64,000 nucleotides of DNA, from the NCBI RefSeq assembly GCF_016107685.1, contig NZ_JABASY010000002.1, positions 1-64,000 on the forward strand, in the 5' to 3' direction. Made by a program: the position numbers and the translations under genes. How positions within the stretch are numbered: position 1 is the first letter of the stretch; each line of letters opens with the position of its first letter. The notes under the pieces were generated by a model. That model was not told the DNA's origin and did no database searches. It saw only the letters and a list, made by a program, of their open reading frames with translations. Shown here in pieces: positions 16,945-25,419 of the stretch. The DNA comes from Brevibacterium yomogidense. Lineage in GTDB: Bacteria; Actinomycetota; Actinomycetes; Actinomycetales; Brevibacteriaceae.

Positions 16945-18018
16945 GTGCGCAAGTCCGTAGTCTTCGCGGCAGCGCTGTGCTCTGTCCTCGTCGCAACGAG
17001 CTGTGCCCCGGGCTTCGGCCGCAGCGAGGCGAGCGGCGACGGCAGCATCGCTGCCGCTGATACCTGCACCAGCCAGAGCCTGCGGCTGTCACACCAGTGG
17101 CCTGCAGCGCGCGGGGAGGACAGCGACTTCCGCTCACAGCTGGCGGAAGACTTCTCCGAGCGCGTGTCCGAGGCGACCGACGGGGAAGTCAACATCAAGG
17201 TCTTCGCCAATTCCACTCTGTCGAAGCCGAATGACCAGTACGACGCGATGCTCGCCGGTTCGATCGACGGCGCCGTGATGCCGCTCGACTACGCCGCAGG
17301 CCACGTGCCCGAATGGTCGATCAGTCTCATGCCCGGTCTTGTGCGCAGCCACGACGAGGCACGCGCGTGGGATGAGTCGGAGATCGGTGAGGCTCTCGAC
17401 CGCTCGATGCTGGACAACGAGCTCGTCCGCCTGGTGCACGTGTGGAACGCCGGTGGCATCGGTGCGCAGTCGGAACCGATCCTCACCCCCGATGACGTCC
17501 CCCAGGGCGCGACGATGCGCGCCGCGGGGGCGTATGTCGAATACATGCTGCAGGACGCAGGGGCAGGGATCACGAGCCTGCCCAGTTCGGAGATCTACTC
17601 CGCCATGCAGACGGGAGTGCTCGACGCGGCCGTGACATCCGCGAGCTCGTTCGCGTCGTATCGACTCGAAGAGCTCGTCACCTCGTACGTGTCTCCCACA
17701 CAGAACACGTTCTGGTTCATGTACGAGCCGCTGGTCCTCACCGTCGGAGCATACGAGCAGATGTGTGCGGAGCAGCAGGAGGCGGTCCAGCAGGTCGCAG
17801 ACGAACTGCAGGAGCGCGCCTACTCCGACTCGGAAGCGGATGATGCGCGCGTGGAGACGATCTTCGCCGACGCCGGTGTCGACGTCGTGCAGATGGATGA
17901 CGCGGCGTTCGAGCAGTGGCTTCCGCTTGCCCGCGATCAGTGGGACGCATACCGCGAAAACGTCCCAGGTGGAGGAGAGCTCATGGATCTCGCCCAGAAG
18001 AACGGACACGGCAAATGA
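16945..18018 (+). CDS. dctP: TRAP transporter solute-binding lipoprotein DctP
   Basis: This is the extracytoplasmic receptor of a tripartite ATP-independent transporter. The GTG at 16945 is preferred because AAGGAG ends nine bases before it; the ATG at 16936 overlaps that RBS. A lipoprotein signal peptide (VRKSVVFAAALCSVLVATSC) gives Cys near residue 20. The mature protein has the DctP fold: SHQWPAARGEDSDF strand, VNIKVFANSTLSKPNDQYDAMLAGSIDGAV, and the PSSEIYSAMQTGVLDA hinge. The ligand-binding Arg expected in many C4-dicarboxylate receptors is represented near GATMRAAG. The ligand is probably an organic acid. Confidence 0.88.
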   Translation: MRKSVVFAAALCSVLVATSCAPGFGRSEASGDGSIAAADTCTSQSLRLSHQWPAARGEDSDFRSQLAEDFSERVSEATDGEVNIKVFANSTLSKPNDQYDAMLAGSIDGAVMPLDYAAGHVPEWSISLMPGLVRSHDEARAWDESEIGEALDRSMLDNELVRLVHVWNAGGIGAQSEPILTPDDVPQGATMRAAGAYVEYMLQDAGAGITSLPSSEIYSAMQTGVLDAAVTSASSFASYRLEELVTSYVSPTQNTFWFMYEPLVLTVGAYEQMCAEQQEAVQQVADELQERAYSDSEADDARVETIFADAGVDVVQMDDAAFEQWLPLARDQWDAYRENVPGGGELMDLAQKNGHGK

Positions 18019-18623
18019 CGGAACAGAAGCCGCTCATCTGCCGGGTGGCCGATCGCCTGTCGGAGATCGCGGGACTGGTCGCGGCCGCTGCTCTCGTCGT
18101 CGCGACGTTCGTGACGGGGTGGGGAGTGTTCGTCCGATACGTGCTCAAGGCACCGACGACCTGGCAGACGGAGACGACGATCTACCTGCTCATCTGTGTC
18201 GCCTTCGTGGGCGCCGCGTACGGGGTGCGGCACAACGCTCACGTGGGTGTCGATCTGCTGCCGGAAGCACTGCCGCTGCGCGGACGCCTGGTGCTGCACG
18301 TCGTGACGGTCGTGCTGGTGCTCGCAGTCGTCGCTGTCGTGGGATGGACCGGATGGAACATGTGGTTCCAGGCCTACGCGCTCGACACCCATTCTGCCAG
18401 CGCGTGGGGCCCGCCCCTGTGGGTGCCGTACGCATTCCTGCCACTCGGAATGGCCCTGGTGTTCTTCCAGTACGTCGCGGAACTCATCGAGGTCCTGCTC
18501 GCCCTGTTCGGCCGGCTCGACCCCGTTCACGTGACACTGCTGGGGGCCACAGGAGAATCGGCAGAAGTCCAGCAGCTCGTCACTGAACAGGCTGCCTCGA
18601 ACGCGCAGGAGGACCGTCCATGA
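18015..18623 (+). CDS. dctQ: TRAP transporter small permease DctQ
   Basis: This 202-residue protein has four predicted membrane helices and is the DctQ subunit that joins the large permease. Visible signs are the TWQTETTIYLLICVAFVGAAYGVR segment typical of DctQ and the following NAHVGVDLLPEAL. ATG 18015 overlaps the dctP stop in ATGA, and its own stop overlaps dctM in the same way, so the three genes form one coupled operon. Confidence 0.87.
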   Translation: MTEQKPLICRVADRLSEIAGLVAAAALVVATFVTGWGVFVRYVLKAPTTWQTETTIYLLICVAFVGAAYGVRHNAHVGVDLLPEALPLRGRLVLHVVTVVLVLAVVAVVGWTGWNMWFQAYALDTHSASAWGPPLWVPYAFLPLGMALVFFQYVAELIEVLLALFGRLDPVHVTLLGATGESAEVQQLVTEQAASNAQEDRP

Positions 18624-19978
18624 GCCCGCTCGCCCAAGGCGGCTTCATCATCGCAATCGCGCTGGTCCTCTTCGCCACGGGGATGCCCATCGCTTTCGGG
18701 CTCGCGATCACTGCGCTGACTGCGATCCTGATCTTCCTCGGCCCGGAGCACTCGGACCTCTTCGGCAAGATGGTGTTCGACTCCCTCAACGACTTCGGGC
18801 TGCTTGCCATCCCTCTGTTCGTCCTCATGGGCAACATGTTCGGCGGGTCGAAAGCCTCCCAGCAGCTCTTCATCGCAGGGGAGGCGTGGCTGTCCCGTAT
18901 CCGGGGCGGCCTGGCGATGAGTTCGGTGGCCGCCTCGACCGTGTTCGCGGCGATGACGGGTTCATCCCCGGCCACCGCTGCGGCGATCGGTCGTGTCGCT
19001 GTACCGGAGATGGAGAAGCGAGGCTATTCCAGCAGGATCGCCACCGGTGCCGTGGCCGCCGGCGGCACTCTGGGCATCCTCATCCCGCCCAGTGTCACCT
19101 TGATCCTGTACGGCATCGCCGCAGAGCAGTCCATCGGGCAGCTGTTCGCGGGCGGCATCATCCCCGGGCTCGTCATCATGGTGATGTTCTGCATCTGGAT
19201 CTACATCGCTGTGAGCCGGGAGCAGAGACGACTCGACTCGGACGCAGAACCGGGCGAAGCCTCCCACACGATCGGCACGGTGGGTGCGGAGGGCCGTGTG
19301 TGGACCTGGGGCGAACGCTTCTCGACGCTGGTGAGGATCCTGCCGTTCATCGCTCTGATCGCGGCGGTGCTCACCGTGCTGTACCGGGGGATCGCGACGC
19401 CCAGCGAGGCCGCTGCGATCGGTGTGCTGCTTGTTGCTGTGCTCGTCATCGTGTTCTACCGCGAACACGATGTGACCGCACTGCTGGGGGTGCTGCGGTC
19501 GTCGGTGTCACAGTCATCGATGATCCTCATGATCACAGCCTTCTCCGCTGTGATCGCCACGGTTCTCAGCTATCTGGAGGTGCCGCAGGAGTTGGCGGGC
19601 ACGATCACGGATCTTGAGGTCAACCGGTGGATCGTGCTCATCCTCATCAACGTCGTGCTGCTGGTCATGGGCCTGTTCCTGCCGCCGGTGTCCATCATCG
19701 TCATGGTCACGCCGATCCTCTTGCCGCTCATACTCGAGCTGGGGTTCGACCCGATCTGGTTCGGCATCATCATGACCATCAACATGGAGATGGGGCTGAT
19801 CACTCCGCCCGTCGGACTGAACCTCTTCGTCCTCAAGGGCATCGCCCCACACGTGAGGCTGACGGAGATCCTGCGTGGCTCACTGCCCTACATCGTGGTG
19901 CTGGGCCTGGCGATCGCACTGTTCTCAGTGTTCCCGCAGATCATCATGTGGCTGCCGGACGCGCTGTACAACGGATAG
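18620..19978 (+). CDS. dctM: TRAP transporter large permease DctM
   Basis: This 452-residue polytopic DctM subunit carries the ion-coupled transport path. Typical motifs are AIPLFVLMGNMFGGSKAS, the SSPATAAAIGRVAVPEM glycine/serine loop, GTLGILIPPSVTLILYGI, and near the end EMGLITPPVGLNLFVLKG. Length is normal. It starts in the ATGA overlap with dctQ and ends the operon. The 242 bases before the rhodanese gene show no gene. Confidence 0.9.
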   Translation: MSPLAQGGFIIAIALVLFATGMPIAFGLAITALTAILIFLGPEHSDLFGKMVFDSLNDFGLLAIPLFVLMGNMFGGSKASQQLFIAGEAWLSRIRGGLAMSSVAASTVFAAMTGSSPATAAAIGRVAVPEMEKRGYSSRIATGAVAAGGTLGILIPPSVTLILYGIAAEQSIGQLFAGGIIPGLVIMVMFCIWIYIAVSREQRRLDSDAEPGEASHTIGTVGAEGRVWTWGERFSTLVRILPFIALIAAVLTVLYRGIATPSEAAAIGVLLVAVLVIVFYREHDVTALLGVLRSSVSQSSMILMITAFSAVIATVLSYLEVPQELAGTITDLEVNRWIVLILINVVLLVMGLFLPPVSIIVMVTPILLPLILELGFDPIWFGIIMTINMEMGLITPPVGLNLFVLKGIAPHVRLTEILRGSLPYIVVLGLAIALFSVFPQIIMWLPDALYNG

Positions 19979-20220
19979 GCGGGAAGGCGAAGAGGGTACG
20001 AGCTCATGGGCGCCCGGGGCTTCTCCGTGGCTCCGCGTCAGCCTGCGTGTGCGGTCGGCACAGAGCGTTGACGTGCCTGCATACTCGAAGCTACGCCACG
20101 TGACGGAGCACACTGCGGAATAGACCGCCCGCTCCGTATGGTTGAAGCTGAAGACGCAGCCGCAGGCAGACCCAGCAGACACTGCAGACCACACTCCCGC
20201 CGAACATCTACGGAGGCACC

Positions 20221-21144
20221 GTGACAGACAGCACCGCAGCCCGCATTCCCGCGGACACCCTGGACCCGAAGTTCCAGGAGTACGCGCGGCCGGACCGCAT
20301 CGTGAGCACGCAGTGGGTGGCGGACAATCTGGACACCCCGGGCGTCGTCATCGTGGAAAGCGATGAGGACGTCCTCCTCTACGAAGCGGGCCACATCCCG
20401 GGTGCGGTGAAGATCGACTGGCACACGGAGCTCAACGACCCGGTGACCCGCGACTACGTCGACGGTGAGGGTTTCGCGCAGCTCATGAGCGCCAAGGGGA
20501 TCTCCCGCGAGGACACGCTGGTGGTCTACGGCGACAAGTCGAACTGGTGGGCGGCCTACGCGATGTGGGTGTTCACCCTGTTCGGTCACGAGGACGTGCG
20601 CCTCATGGACGGTGGCCGTCAGAAGTGGGAGGCGGAGGGCCGCGAGTACACGCGTGAGAAGCCCACACCCACAGCGACGGACTACCCGGTCGTCTCACGC
20701 GACGACTCCCGCATCCGCGCGTTCCTGCCGGAGGTCCGCGACGCGATCGGAGAGATCCCGCTCATCGACGTGCGCAGCACGGAGGAGTTCACCGGGGAGC
20801 GCACTCACATGCCGGCGTACCCGGAGGAGGGCGCTCTGCGGGGCGGCCACATCCCCACCGCGCAGTCGGTGCCGTGGGCGAAGGCCGCGAACGACGACGG
20901 CACCTTCCGGTCCGCTGATGAGCTGAAGAAGCTGTATCTCGACGACCTGGGCCTGACGCCGGGCGGCGACATCATCGCGTACTGCCGGATCGGTGAGCGG
21001 TCGTCGCACACCTGGTTCGTGCTCGAGCACCTGCTGGGCTTCGACAGCGTGAAGAACTACGACGGGTCGTGGACGGAATGGGGCAACGTCGTGCGTGTCC
21101 CGATCGCCACCGGCACGGAACCGGGGGAGGCACCCAGCGCATGA
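20221..21144 (+). CDS. Thiosulfate/3-mercaptopyruvate sulfurtransferase (rhodanese)
   Basis: This 307-residue protein has two rhodanese domains. The inactive N-terminal domain spans about 25-150, and the C-terminal domain carries the active-site loop CRIGERSSH, with the persulfide Cys near residue 258. This loop matches actinobacterial thiosulfate sulfurtransferases (CysA/SseA). The GTG start at 20221 has GGAGG five bases before it. The stop overlaps the sufE start, so sulfur transfer to SufE or Fe-S assembly is a reasonable inference. Confidence 0.9.
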   Translation: MTDSTAARIPADTLDPKFQEYARPDRIVSTQWVADNLDTPGVVIVESDEDVLLYEAGHIPGAVKIDWHTELNDPVTRDYVDGEGFAQLMSAKGISREDTLVVYGDKSNWWAAYAMWVFTLFGHEDVRLMDGGRQKWEAEGREYTREKPTPTATDYPVVSRDDSRIRAFLPEVRDAIGEIPLIDVRSTEEFTGERTHMPAYPEEGALRGGHIPTAQSVPWAKAANDDGTFRSADELKKLYLDDLGLTPGGDIIAYCRIGERSSHTWFVLEHLLGFDSVKNYDGSWTEWGNVVRVPIATGTEPGEAPSA

Positions 21145-21620
21145 GTGATGCTGTGAATGAGGACGCGCCGCTGCCCGGCGGTCTGCAGGAGATCGCGGAC
21201 GATTTCGCGGCGGCTGCGGAGAACGAGCTGCTGGAGATCCTCCTGGAGTTCAGCGACGAGCTGCCGGAGCTGCCGGAGCGCTACGCGGATCATCCGGAGC
21301 TGCTGGAGCCGGTGCCGGAGTGCCAGTCGCCCATCTTCCTGGTCGTCGAAGTCGAACCGGACGCTGCGGATCTCAAGGCGGGGACGGTGCACCTGTTCTT
21401 CTCCGCACCGAAGGAGGCGCCCACCACCCGTGGGTTCGCCGGCATCCTCCAGGAGGGTCTGGACGGACGCACGGTGGGTGAGGTGCTCGCGGTGCCTGCG
21501 GACTTCCCGCTGCGGCTGTCGCTCACGAAGGCGGTGAGCCCCCTGCGTCTCAACGGGATGTCCGGGATGCTCGCCCGTATCCAGCGTCAGGTCGTCGAGA
21601 AGTCCGGCAGCCCGGCGTGA
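21141..21620 (+). CDS. sufE: SufE-family sulfur acceptor protein
   Basis: SufE accepts persulfide sulfur for Fe-S cluster assembly. The 159 residues have the SufE fold, with the active-site Cys in [11 protein letters not shown] near residue 62 and the C-terminal [15 protein letters not shown] helix typical of the family. ATG 21141 overlaps the rhodanese stop (ATGA), and its stop overlaps the next gene (GTGA). No SufS or SufBCD genes are present here, so the rhodanese may be its donor. Confidence 0.88.
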   Translation: MSDAVNEDAPLPGGLQEIADDFAAAAENELLEILLEFSDELPELPERYADHPELLEPVPECQSPIFLVVEVEPDAADLKAGTVHLFFSAPKEAPTTRGFAGILQEGLDGRTVGEVLAVPADFPLRLSLTKAVSPLRLNGMSGMLARIQRQVVEKSGSPA

Positions 21621-22378
21621 GTGACGACGCAGCGCAGAACGACGCTGTGCAGGGCGGGGCCGTCGATATCGACGGCCCCGCTGTCATGCGCATGCGGCGG
21701 CACGAACGGGATCACGACGTCCCGTGGGCGCTGCCGATCGTGGTCAGGCGGTCCAAGGCGGACATCGCCCGGCACGTGGACGTGCTGGAGACCGTCGCCG
21801 AGGCCGTCGCCGTCTTCCTCGACGACCCCCGCTCCCAGCCCGGCGGCTCCTGGTACGACGACGTGGAGTTTTGGCGGGATGGCGCCATCCGCAAGGTGGT
21901 GCGGCGGGGTGACGGCAAGCAGTTCGAAGACGCCGCAGTACTGGAGTGCGTGCACGTCGAACATCCGGGCCACGACGGTTTCGGCGATGCGGATGTGCTC
22001 GTGCTCCCGCCCGGCCCCGTCCAGCCGCTGCCGCGTGAGCTGAAGAAGCTCCAGGTGGGAGGGACGGAGTTCCCCTTGTCTGCGGACGGGGGTGACGGAG
22101 AGAGCTTCACCGTCGACCCGGTGGTCCGGATCGAGCTGTCACCTCACGTCGACTTGAGCACAGGGAAGGCGGCTGCTCAGTGCGGTCACGCGGCGCAGCT
22201 GGCGTACGAGCAGATGCCTCAAGAGAAGCGTGACACATGGCGGGAGGACGGATTCCGCGTGCGCGTCGAGACAGCAGCGAAGGATGCGTGGGACGGCGGC
22301 ACAGCACCGGTCCAGGTCGTCGACGCAGGGTTCACGGAAGTCGATGGTCCGACTGAGACCGTGCGAGCGCGGTGGTGA
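21617..22378 (+). CDS. Pth2-type peptidyl-tRNA hydrolase family protein
   Basis: This 253-residue protein has a C-terminal half that matches Pth2: VDLSTGKAAAQCGHAAQLAY (about 172-191) with its conserved Lys and Gln-Cys-His-Ala, and near the end VVDAGFTEVDGPTETVRAR. The N-terminal 130 residues are an actinobacterial extension with no recognised motif. Pth2 enzymes release peptides from peptidyl-tRNA. The GTG start at 21617 overlaps the sufE stop. Similar proteins occur next to sulfur-transfer genes in other actinobacteria; why is unclear. Confidence 0.75.
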   Translation: MSDDAAQNDAVQGGAVDIDGPAVMRMRRHERDHDVPWALPIVVRRSKADIARHVDVLETVAEAVAVFLDDPRSQPGGSWYDDVEFWRDGAIRKVVRRGDGKQFEDAAVLECVHVEHPGHDGFGDADVLVLPPGPVQPLPRELKKLQVGGTEFPLSADGGDGESFTVDPVVRIELSPHVDLSTGKAAAQCGHAAQLAYEQMPQEKRDTWREDGFRVRVETAAKDAWDGGTAPVQVVDAGFTEVDGPTETVRARW

Positions 22379-22426
22379 GCTGCCACCGTGATCCGAAACT
22401 TCGTGGTGCAGACGCGGAGCTGCCAG

Positions 22427-24010
22427 GTGAGTGACCGCACCGCGGCTCGTTCTCTCAGGACTCGCGCCTTATGGGCCGCAGCCGTGAGTGTCATGCTCCT
22501 CCTCGTCACGGGGTGCACCGATCGGTCAGCGGATTCCGCAGGGACGCCCACGCCGGAGCCCACTCCGACGGTTTTCACACAAGACCTGGGCGCACATACG
22601 GAGCTGGCCGAGCCCGTGTCCGTCACGGTGGAAGCCGAGGAGACCGGAGCTGACGTCGTGCCCCAGAATGTGGGTCTCTCACTCGAGTCCACCGACCTTG
22701 CGGATCCCCGACTCGATCCTTCGGCTTCGACGTTCGCGCAACGGCTTGCGGAGCTCGGATCACCCGCGCTGAGGTTCGGCGGGAACCGGCTCGACCGCAA
22801 CCTCTTCTGGACGTCGTCGGGAGAGCCGGCCCCACGCGGGGATTCTGTCGTCGTGGGCCCAGGTGACCTTGAGCGTCTCAAGAAGTTGACGGATGCTACC
22901 GGTGCCTCGGTGACACTCGGTCTGCCTCTGGGTGATTTCGACCCTGAACGGGCTGCGGACATGGCCGCCCATGCGCAGCGCATCCTGGGAGACGACCTCG
23001 TGGCGGTAGCCGTCGGAAACGAGCCCAACGGCTACACGGTCGACGGCGACCCCAACCGACGGCTTCGTGACGACGCATGGGACCCGCAGGCCTATACGGA
23101 GGAGCTGGAGGAATACGCGGCGGCGATCGATGAAGCGGCGCCGGGACTCCCGATCGCGGGACCGGACGCGTACGACGCCACATGGATGCGCGCGTTCGCA
23201 GACGCGGACGTGCCGAACCGCGCTGCGATCAGTCAGCACTGGTACCCGCTCTATGACTGCGAGTCACACGCCACCCCCGGGCGTGGACCGCGAGCACAGA
23301 ACCTCGTGGAGCCGCTCGTGCGCGACAGCGCTGAAGAGATGATCGGTATCGGCTCTGACGCAGCGCGCGAATACGGGCTGCCCCTCTGGCTGGAGGAGAC
23401 GGGTCCCACGAGCTGCCCTGGCACCAATGACACGTCCCGCACACAGGCGAAGTCCCTCTGGACTGTCGACTTCACGCTTCAGGCGGCGCAGCTGGGGGTG
23501 GAGCGTCTTGCAATGCACTCCATGCTGGGACCCTGCGAGGGCGGTGCTCCGATGTCTGTCGTCTGTGCGCAGGGCGAAGATTCGCCGGAGATCGTGGGGC
23601 GTGGCAATCATGCGGCGTTGCGTCTCGCCGCGATGAGTACGGAGGGTGCGTTCGTCCACACGGAGTCGTCATCGGACGGCCTCCGCGTCTATGCGGTCAC
23701 TCAGGACGATGCAGATCGCCTGGTCGTGACCCTCGTGAACAGTGCGGACGCGGCGAGCATCGACGCCACGCCCCTCGAACTGCAGGTCCCGGACGGGTAT
23801 TCCGCAGTGACTGCTGCACAGGTATCCGCTGAGACGCTCACCGACGTGAGCGAGCGCCGCTTCCAGCCGGAGACGCCGCTGCCGGACAAGCTTCCGCACT
23901 CGTCGGCGCGAACTGCACCTACTGGTGAGGATGAAGAGATCTCTTTCGACCTGGATGCGAGCTCCGCCACCGTTCTCGTCTTCGAGCGAGACGGAGCCGA
24001 GCGGGAGTGA
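22427..24010 (+). CDS. Secreted GH79-like glycoside hydrolase lipoprotein
   Basis: This lipoprotein of about 527 residues has a signal peptide ending LLLVTGC. A catalytic barrel has the acid/base Glu in AVGNEPNGY and a second Glu in WLEETGPTSC, as in clan GH-A. A C-terminal beta domain follows. The pattern resembles GH79 (beta-glucuronidase/heparanase-like) enzymes. GTG 22427 with GGAG upstream is preferred; an in-frame GTG at 22388 would add 13 residues before the signal. Its position next to the ManNAcA/uronate polymer locus suggests it could trim a cell-surface uronic-acid polymer, which is inference. Confidence 0.75.
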   Translation: MSDRTAARSLRTRALWAAAVSVMLLLVTGCTDRSADSAGTPTPEPTPTVFTQDLGAHTELAEPVSVTVEAEETGADVVPQNVGLSLESTDLADPRLDPSASTFAQRLAELGSPALRFGGNRLDRNLFWTSSGEPAPRGDSVVVGPGDLERLKKLTDATGASVTLGLPLGDFDPERAADMAAHAQRILGDDLVAVAVGNEPNGYTVDGDPNRRLRDDAWDPQAYTEELEEYAAAIDEAAPGLPIAGPDAYDATWMRAFADADVPNRAAISQHWYPLYDCESHATPGRGPRAQNLVEPLVRDSAEEMIGIGSDAAREYGLPLWLEETGPTSCPGTNDTSRTQAKSLWTVDFTLQAAQLGVERLAMHSMLGPCEGGAPMSVVCAQGEDSPEIVGRGNHAALRLAAMSTEGAFVHTESSSDGLRVYAVTQDDADRLVVTLVNSADAASIDATPLELQVPDGYSAVTAAQVSAETLTDVSERRFQPETPLPDKLPHSSARTAPTGEDEEISFDLDASSATVLVFERDGAERE

Positions 24011-24066
24011 TCTCAGAAGGAGCCGGTGACGCTCCCTGGATAGGGCCCTCTGGGCCAGTCGTCAGG

Positions 24067-24114
24067 TCGCCTGATCACCAGGAGGCCTGATCATCAGGAG
24101 GCCTGATGGTCAGG
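24067..24114. repeat. Three 16-bp tandem repeats between convergent genes
   Basis: Three units follow each other: TCGCCTGATCACCAGG, AGGCCTGATCATCAGG and AGGCCTGATGGTCAGG. The middle of the array includes the palindrome CCTGATCATCAGG. The array lies between the convergent glycosidase and wecC genes and includes the wecC stop. A bidirectional terminator or a protein-binding array are both possible. Confidence 0.75.
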
Positions 24115-25381
24115 GGGTGGCGGCTGGTACGGCGCGCCACGCACCGCGGGTGTCAACGATGACACCCTCTGTGAGCGTCGAGGGATCTGCGTTCTTGAAG
24201 ATCGTATGATCGACCAATAGCAGGACGATGTCCGCTGCGCGCATCGCGTCTTCGAAGTGTGTGAGCCGGACATTTCCGTGGGCTGCGAGTACGTGCGGAA
24301 GCTCTTCGATGTGGGGTTCGACCGCCATGATGTCCCCTTCGGGGACGAGGCCGGCGAGCCGGTCCGCAATGAGCATGGCGGGGCTCTCCCGCAGATCGTC
24401 GATATCCGGCTTGAAAGCGAGGCCCAGTACCGCGATCCGTGGTTCCTTGTATCGGCGTGCACGTGGCACTACTTTGTCGAGCACGTACTGCGGCTTCGCA
24501 TCGTTGATCTCTCGCGCGCTGCGGATCATGCGCGACGATTCGGGAGCTGCAGAGACGATGAACCACGGGTCGACGGCGATGCAATGACCACCCACGCCGG
24601 GGCCTGGCTGGAGGATGTTGACGCGAGGGTGGTGGTTGGACAGCTCGATGAGCTCCCAGACATCGACGTCGAGCTGATCGGCGATGACGGACAGCTCGTT
24701 CGCGAACGCGATGTTCACGTCGCGGTAGGCGTTCTCCGTGAGCTTCGCCAGTTCGGCGGTCCGAGCGTCGGTGAGCAGCATCTCGCCCTCGCAGAAGAGC
24801 TGGTACAGGTCACGCGCGCGCTCACCTGCGTCGCCGTTGAGCGAACCGATGATGCGGTCGTTCGTCCGCAGCTCGATGATGATCCGGCCCGGCAGGACTC
24901 TTTCGGGACAGTGGGCGAAGTAGACGGAGTTCGGCCTGCCGGGTTCGTCCGTGAGATCCGCGCGCTCATCGAGGACCGTGCGGGCGACCAGCTCGGTGGC
25001 TCCTGGGGGAGACGTCGACTCGAGGATGACGAGTTCGCCTCCTTCGAGGCGCGCGGCGATGTCGCGCGCCGCCGTCGTCACATGGGAGAGATCCGGCACG
25101 TGAGACTCCCCGAAGGGGGTCGGTACCGCGATGATGTAGGCGTCTGAGCGGGGGACGACCGTCGTAGCGACGAGTGTCCCCATGCTGACCGCACCCGCGA
25201 GCACCGTTCCGAGATCGGGTTCGACGAACGGCAGCTCACCGGCGTTGACGGCGTCGACGGTGCTCTGTTTGACGTCGACCCCGACGACTTTCGCGCCTGC
25301 GCTCGCGAGCACAGCGGCCGTCGGCAGGCCGATGTACCCCAGTCCGATCACCGCAACGGACGGCATCTGCAGTGGTGACAT
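24110..25381 (-). CDS. wecC: UDP-N-acetyl-D-mannosamine dehydrogenase
   Basis: WecC oxidises UDP-ManNAc to UDP-ManNAcA with two NAD+. The 423 residues show the NAD site VAVIGLGYIGLPTAAVLA, the ESTSPPGATELV substrate segment, NAYRDVNIAFANELS, and the catalytic Cys in GPGVGGHCIAVDPWF. The C-terminal domain has LGLAFKPDIDDLRESPA. GGHCIAVDPWF favours UDP-ManNAc over UDP-glucose dehydrogenases. The frame is open to 25501, but ATG 25381 has GAGGAG nine bases upstream. Its substrate would come from the WecB enzyme at 36.3 kb. Confidence 0.88.
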   Translation of the reverse strand: MSPLQMPSVAVIGLGYIGLPTAAVLASAGAKVVGVDVKQSTVDAVNAGELPFVEPDLGTVLAGAVSMGTLVATTVVPRSDAYIIAVPTPFGESHVPDLSHVTTAARDIAARLEGGELVILESTSPPGATELVARTVLDERADLTDEPGRPNSVYFAHCPERVLPGRIIIELRTNDRIIGSLNGDAGERARDLYQLFCEGEMLLTDARTAELAKLTENAYRDVNIAFANELSVIADQLDVDVWELIELSNHHPRVNILQPGPGVGGHCIAVDPWFIVSAAPESSRMIRSAREINDAKPQYVLDKVVPRARRYKEPRIAVLGLAFKPDIDDLRESPAMLIADRLAGLVPEGDIMAVEPHIEELPHVLAAHGNVRLTHFEDAMRAADIVLLLVDHTIFKNADPSTLTEGVIVDTRGAWRAVPAATP

Positions 25382-25419
25382 GGAAGGTGACTCCTCGTGC
25401 TGTGGTGCTGGTGCGTGGA

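Noticed and set aside
20068..20097. TTGACG followed by TACGCC as a promoter of the rhodanese gene
   Set aside because: The spacing of 18 is acceptable but the -10 match is poor, so no promoter is called.
22388..22426. Upstream GTG start of the GH79-like gene
   Set aside because: It would put 13 extra residues before the signal peptide and has a poorer RBS than GTG 22427.
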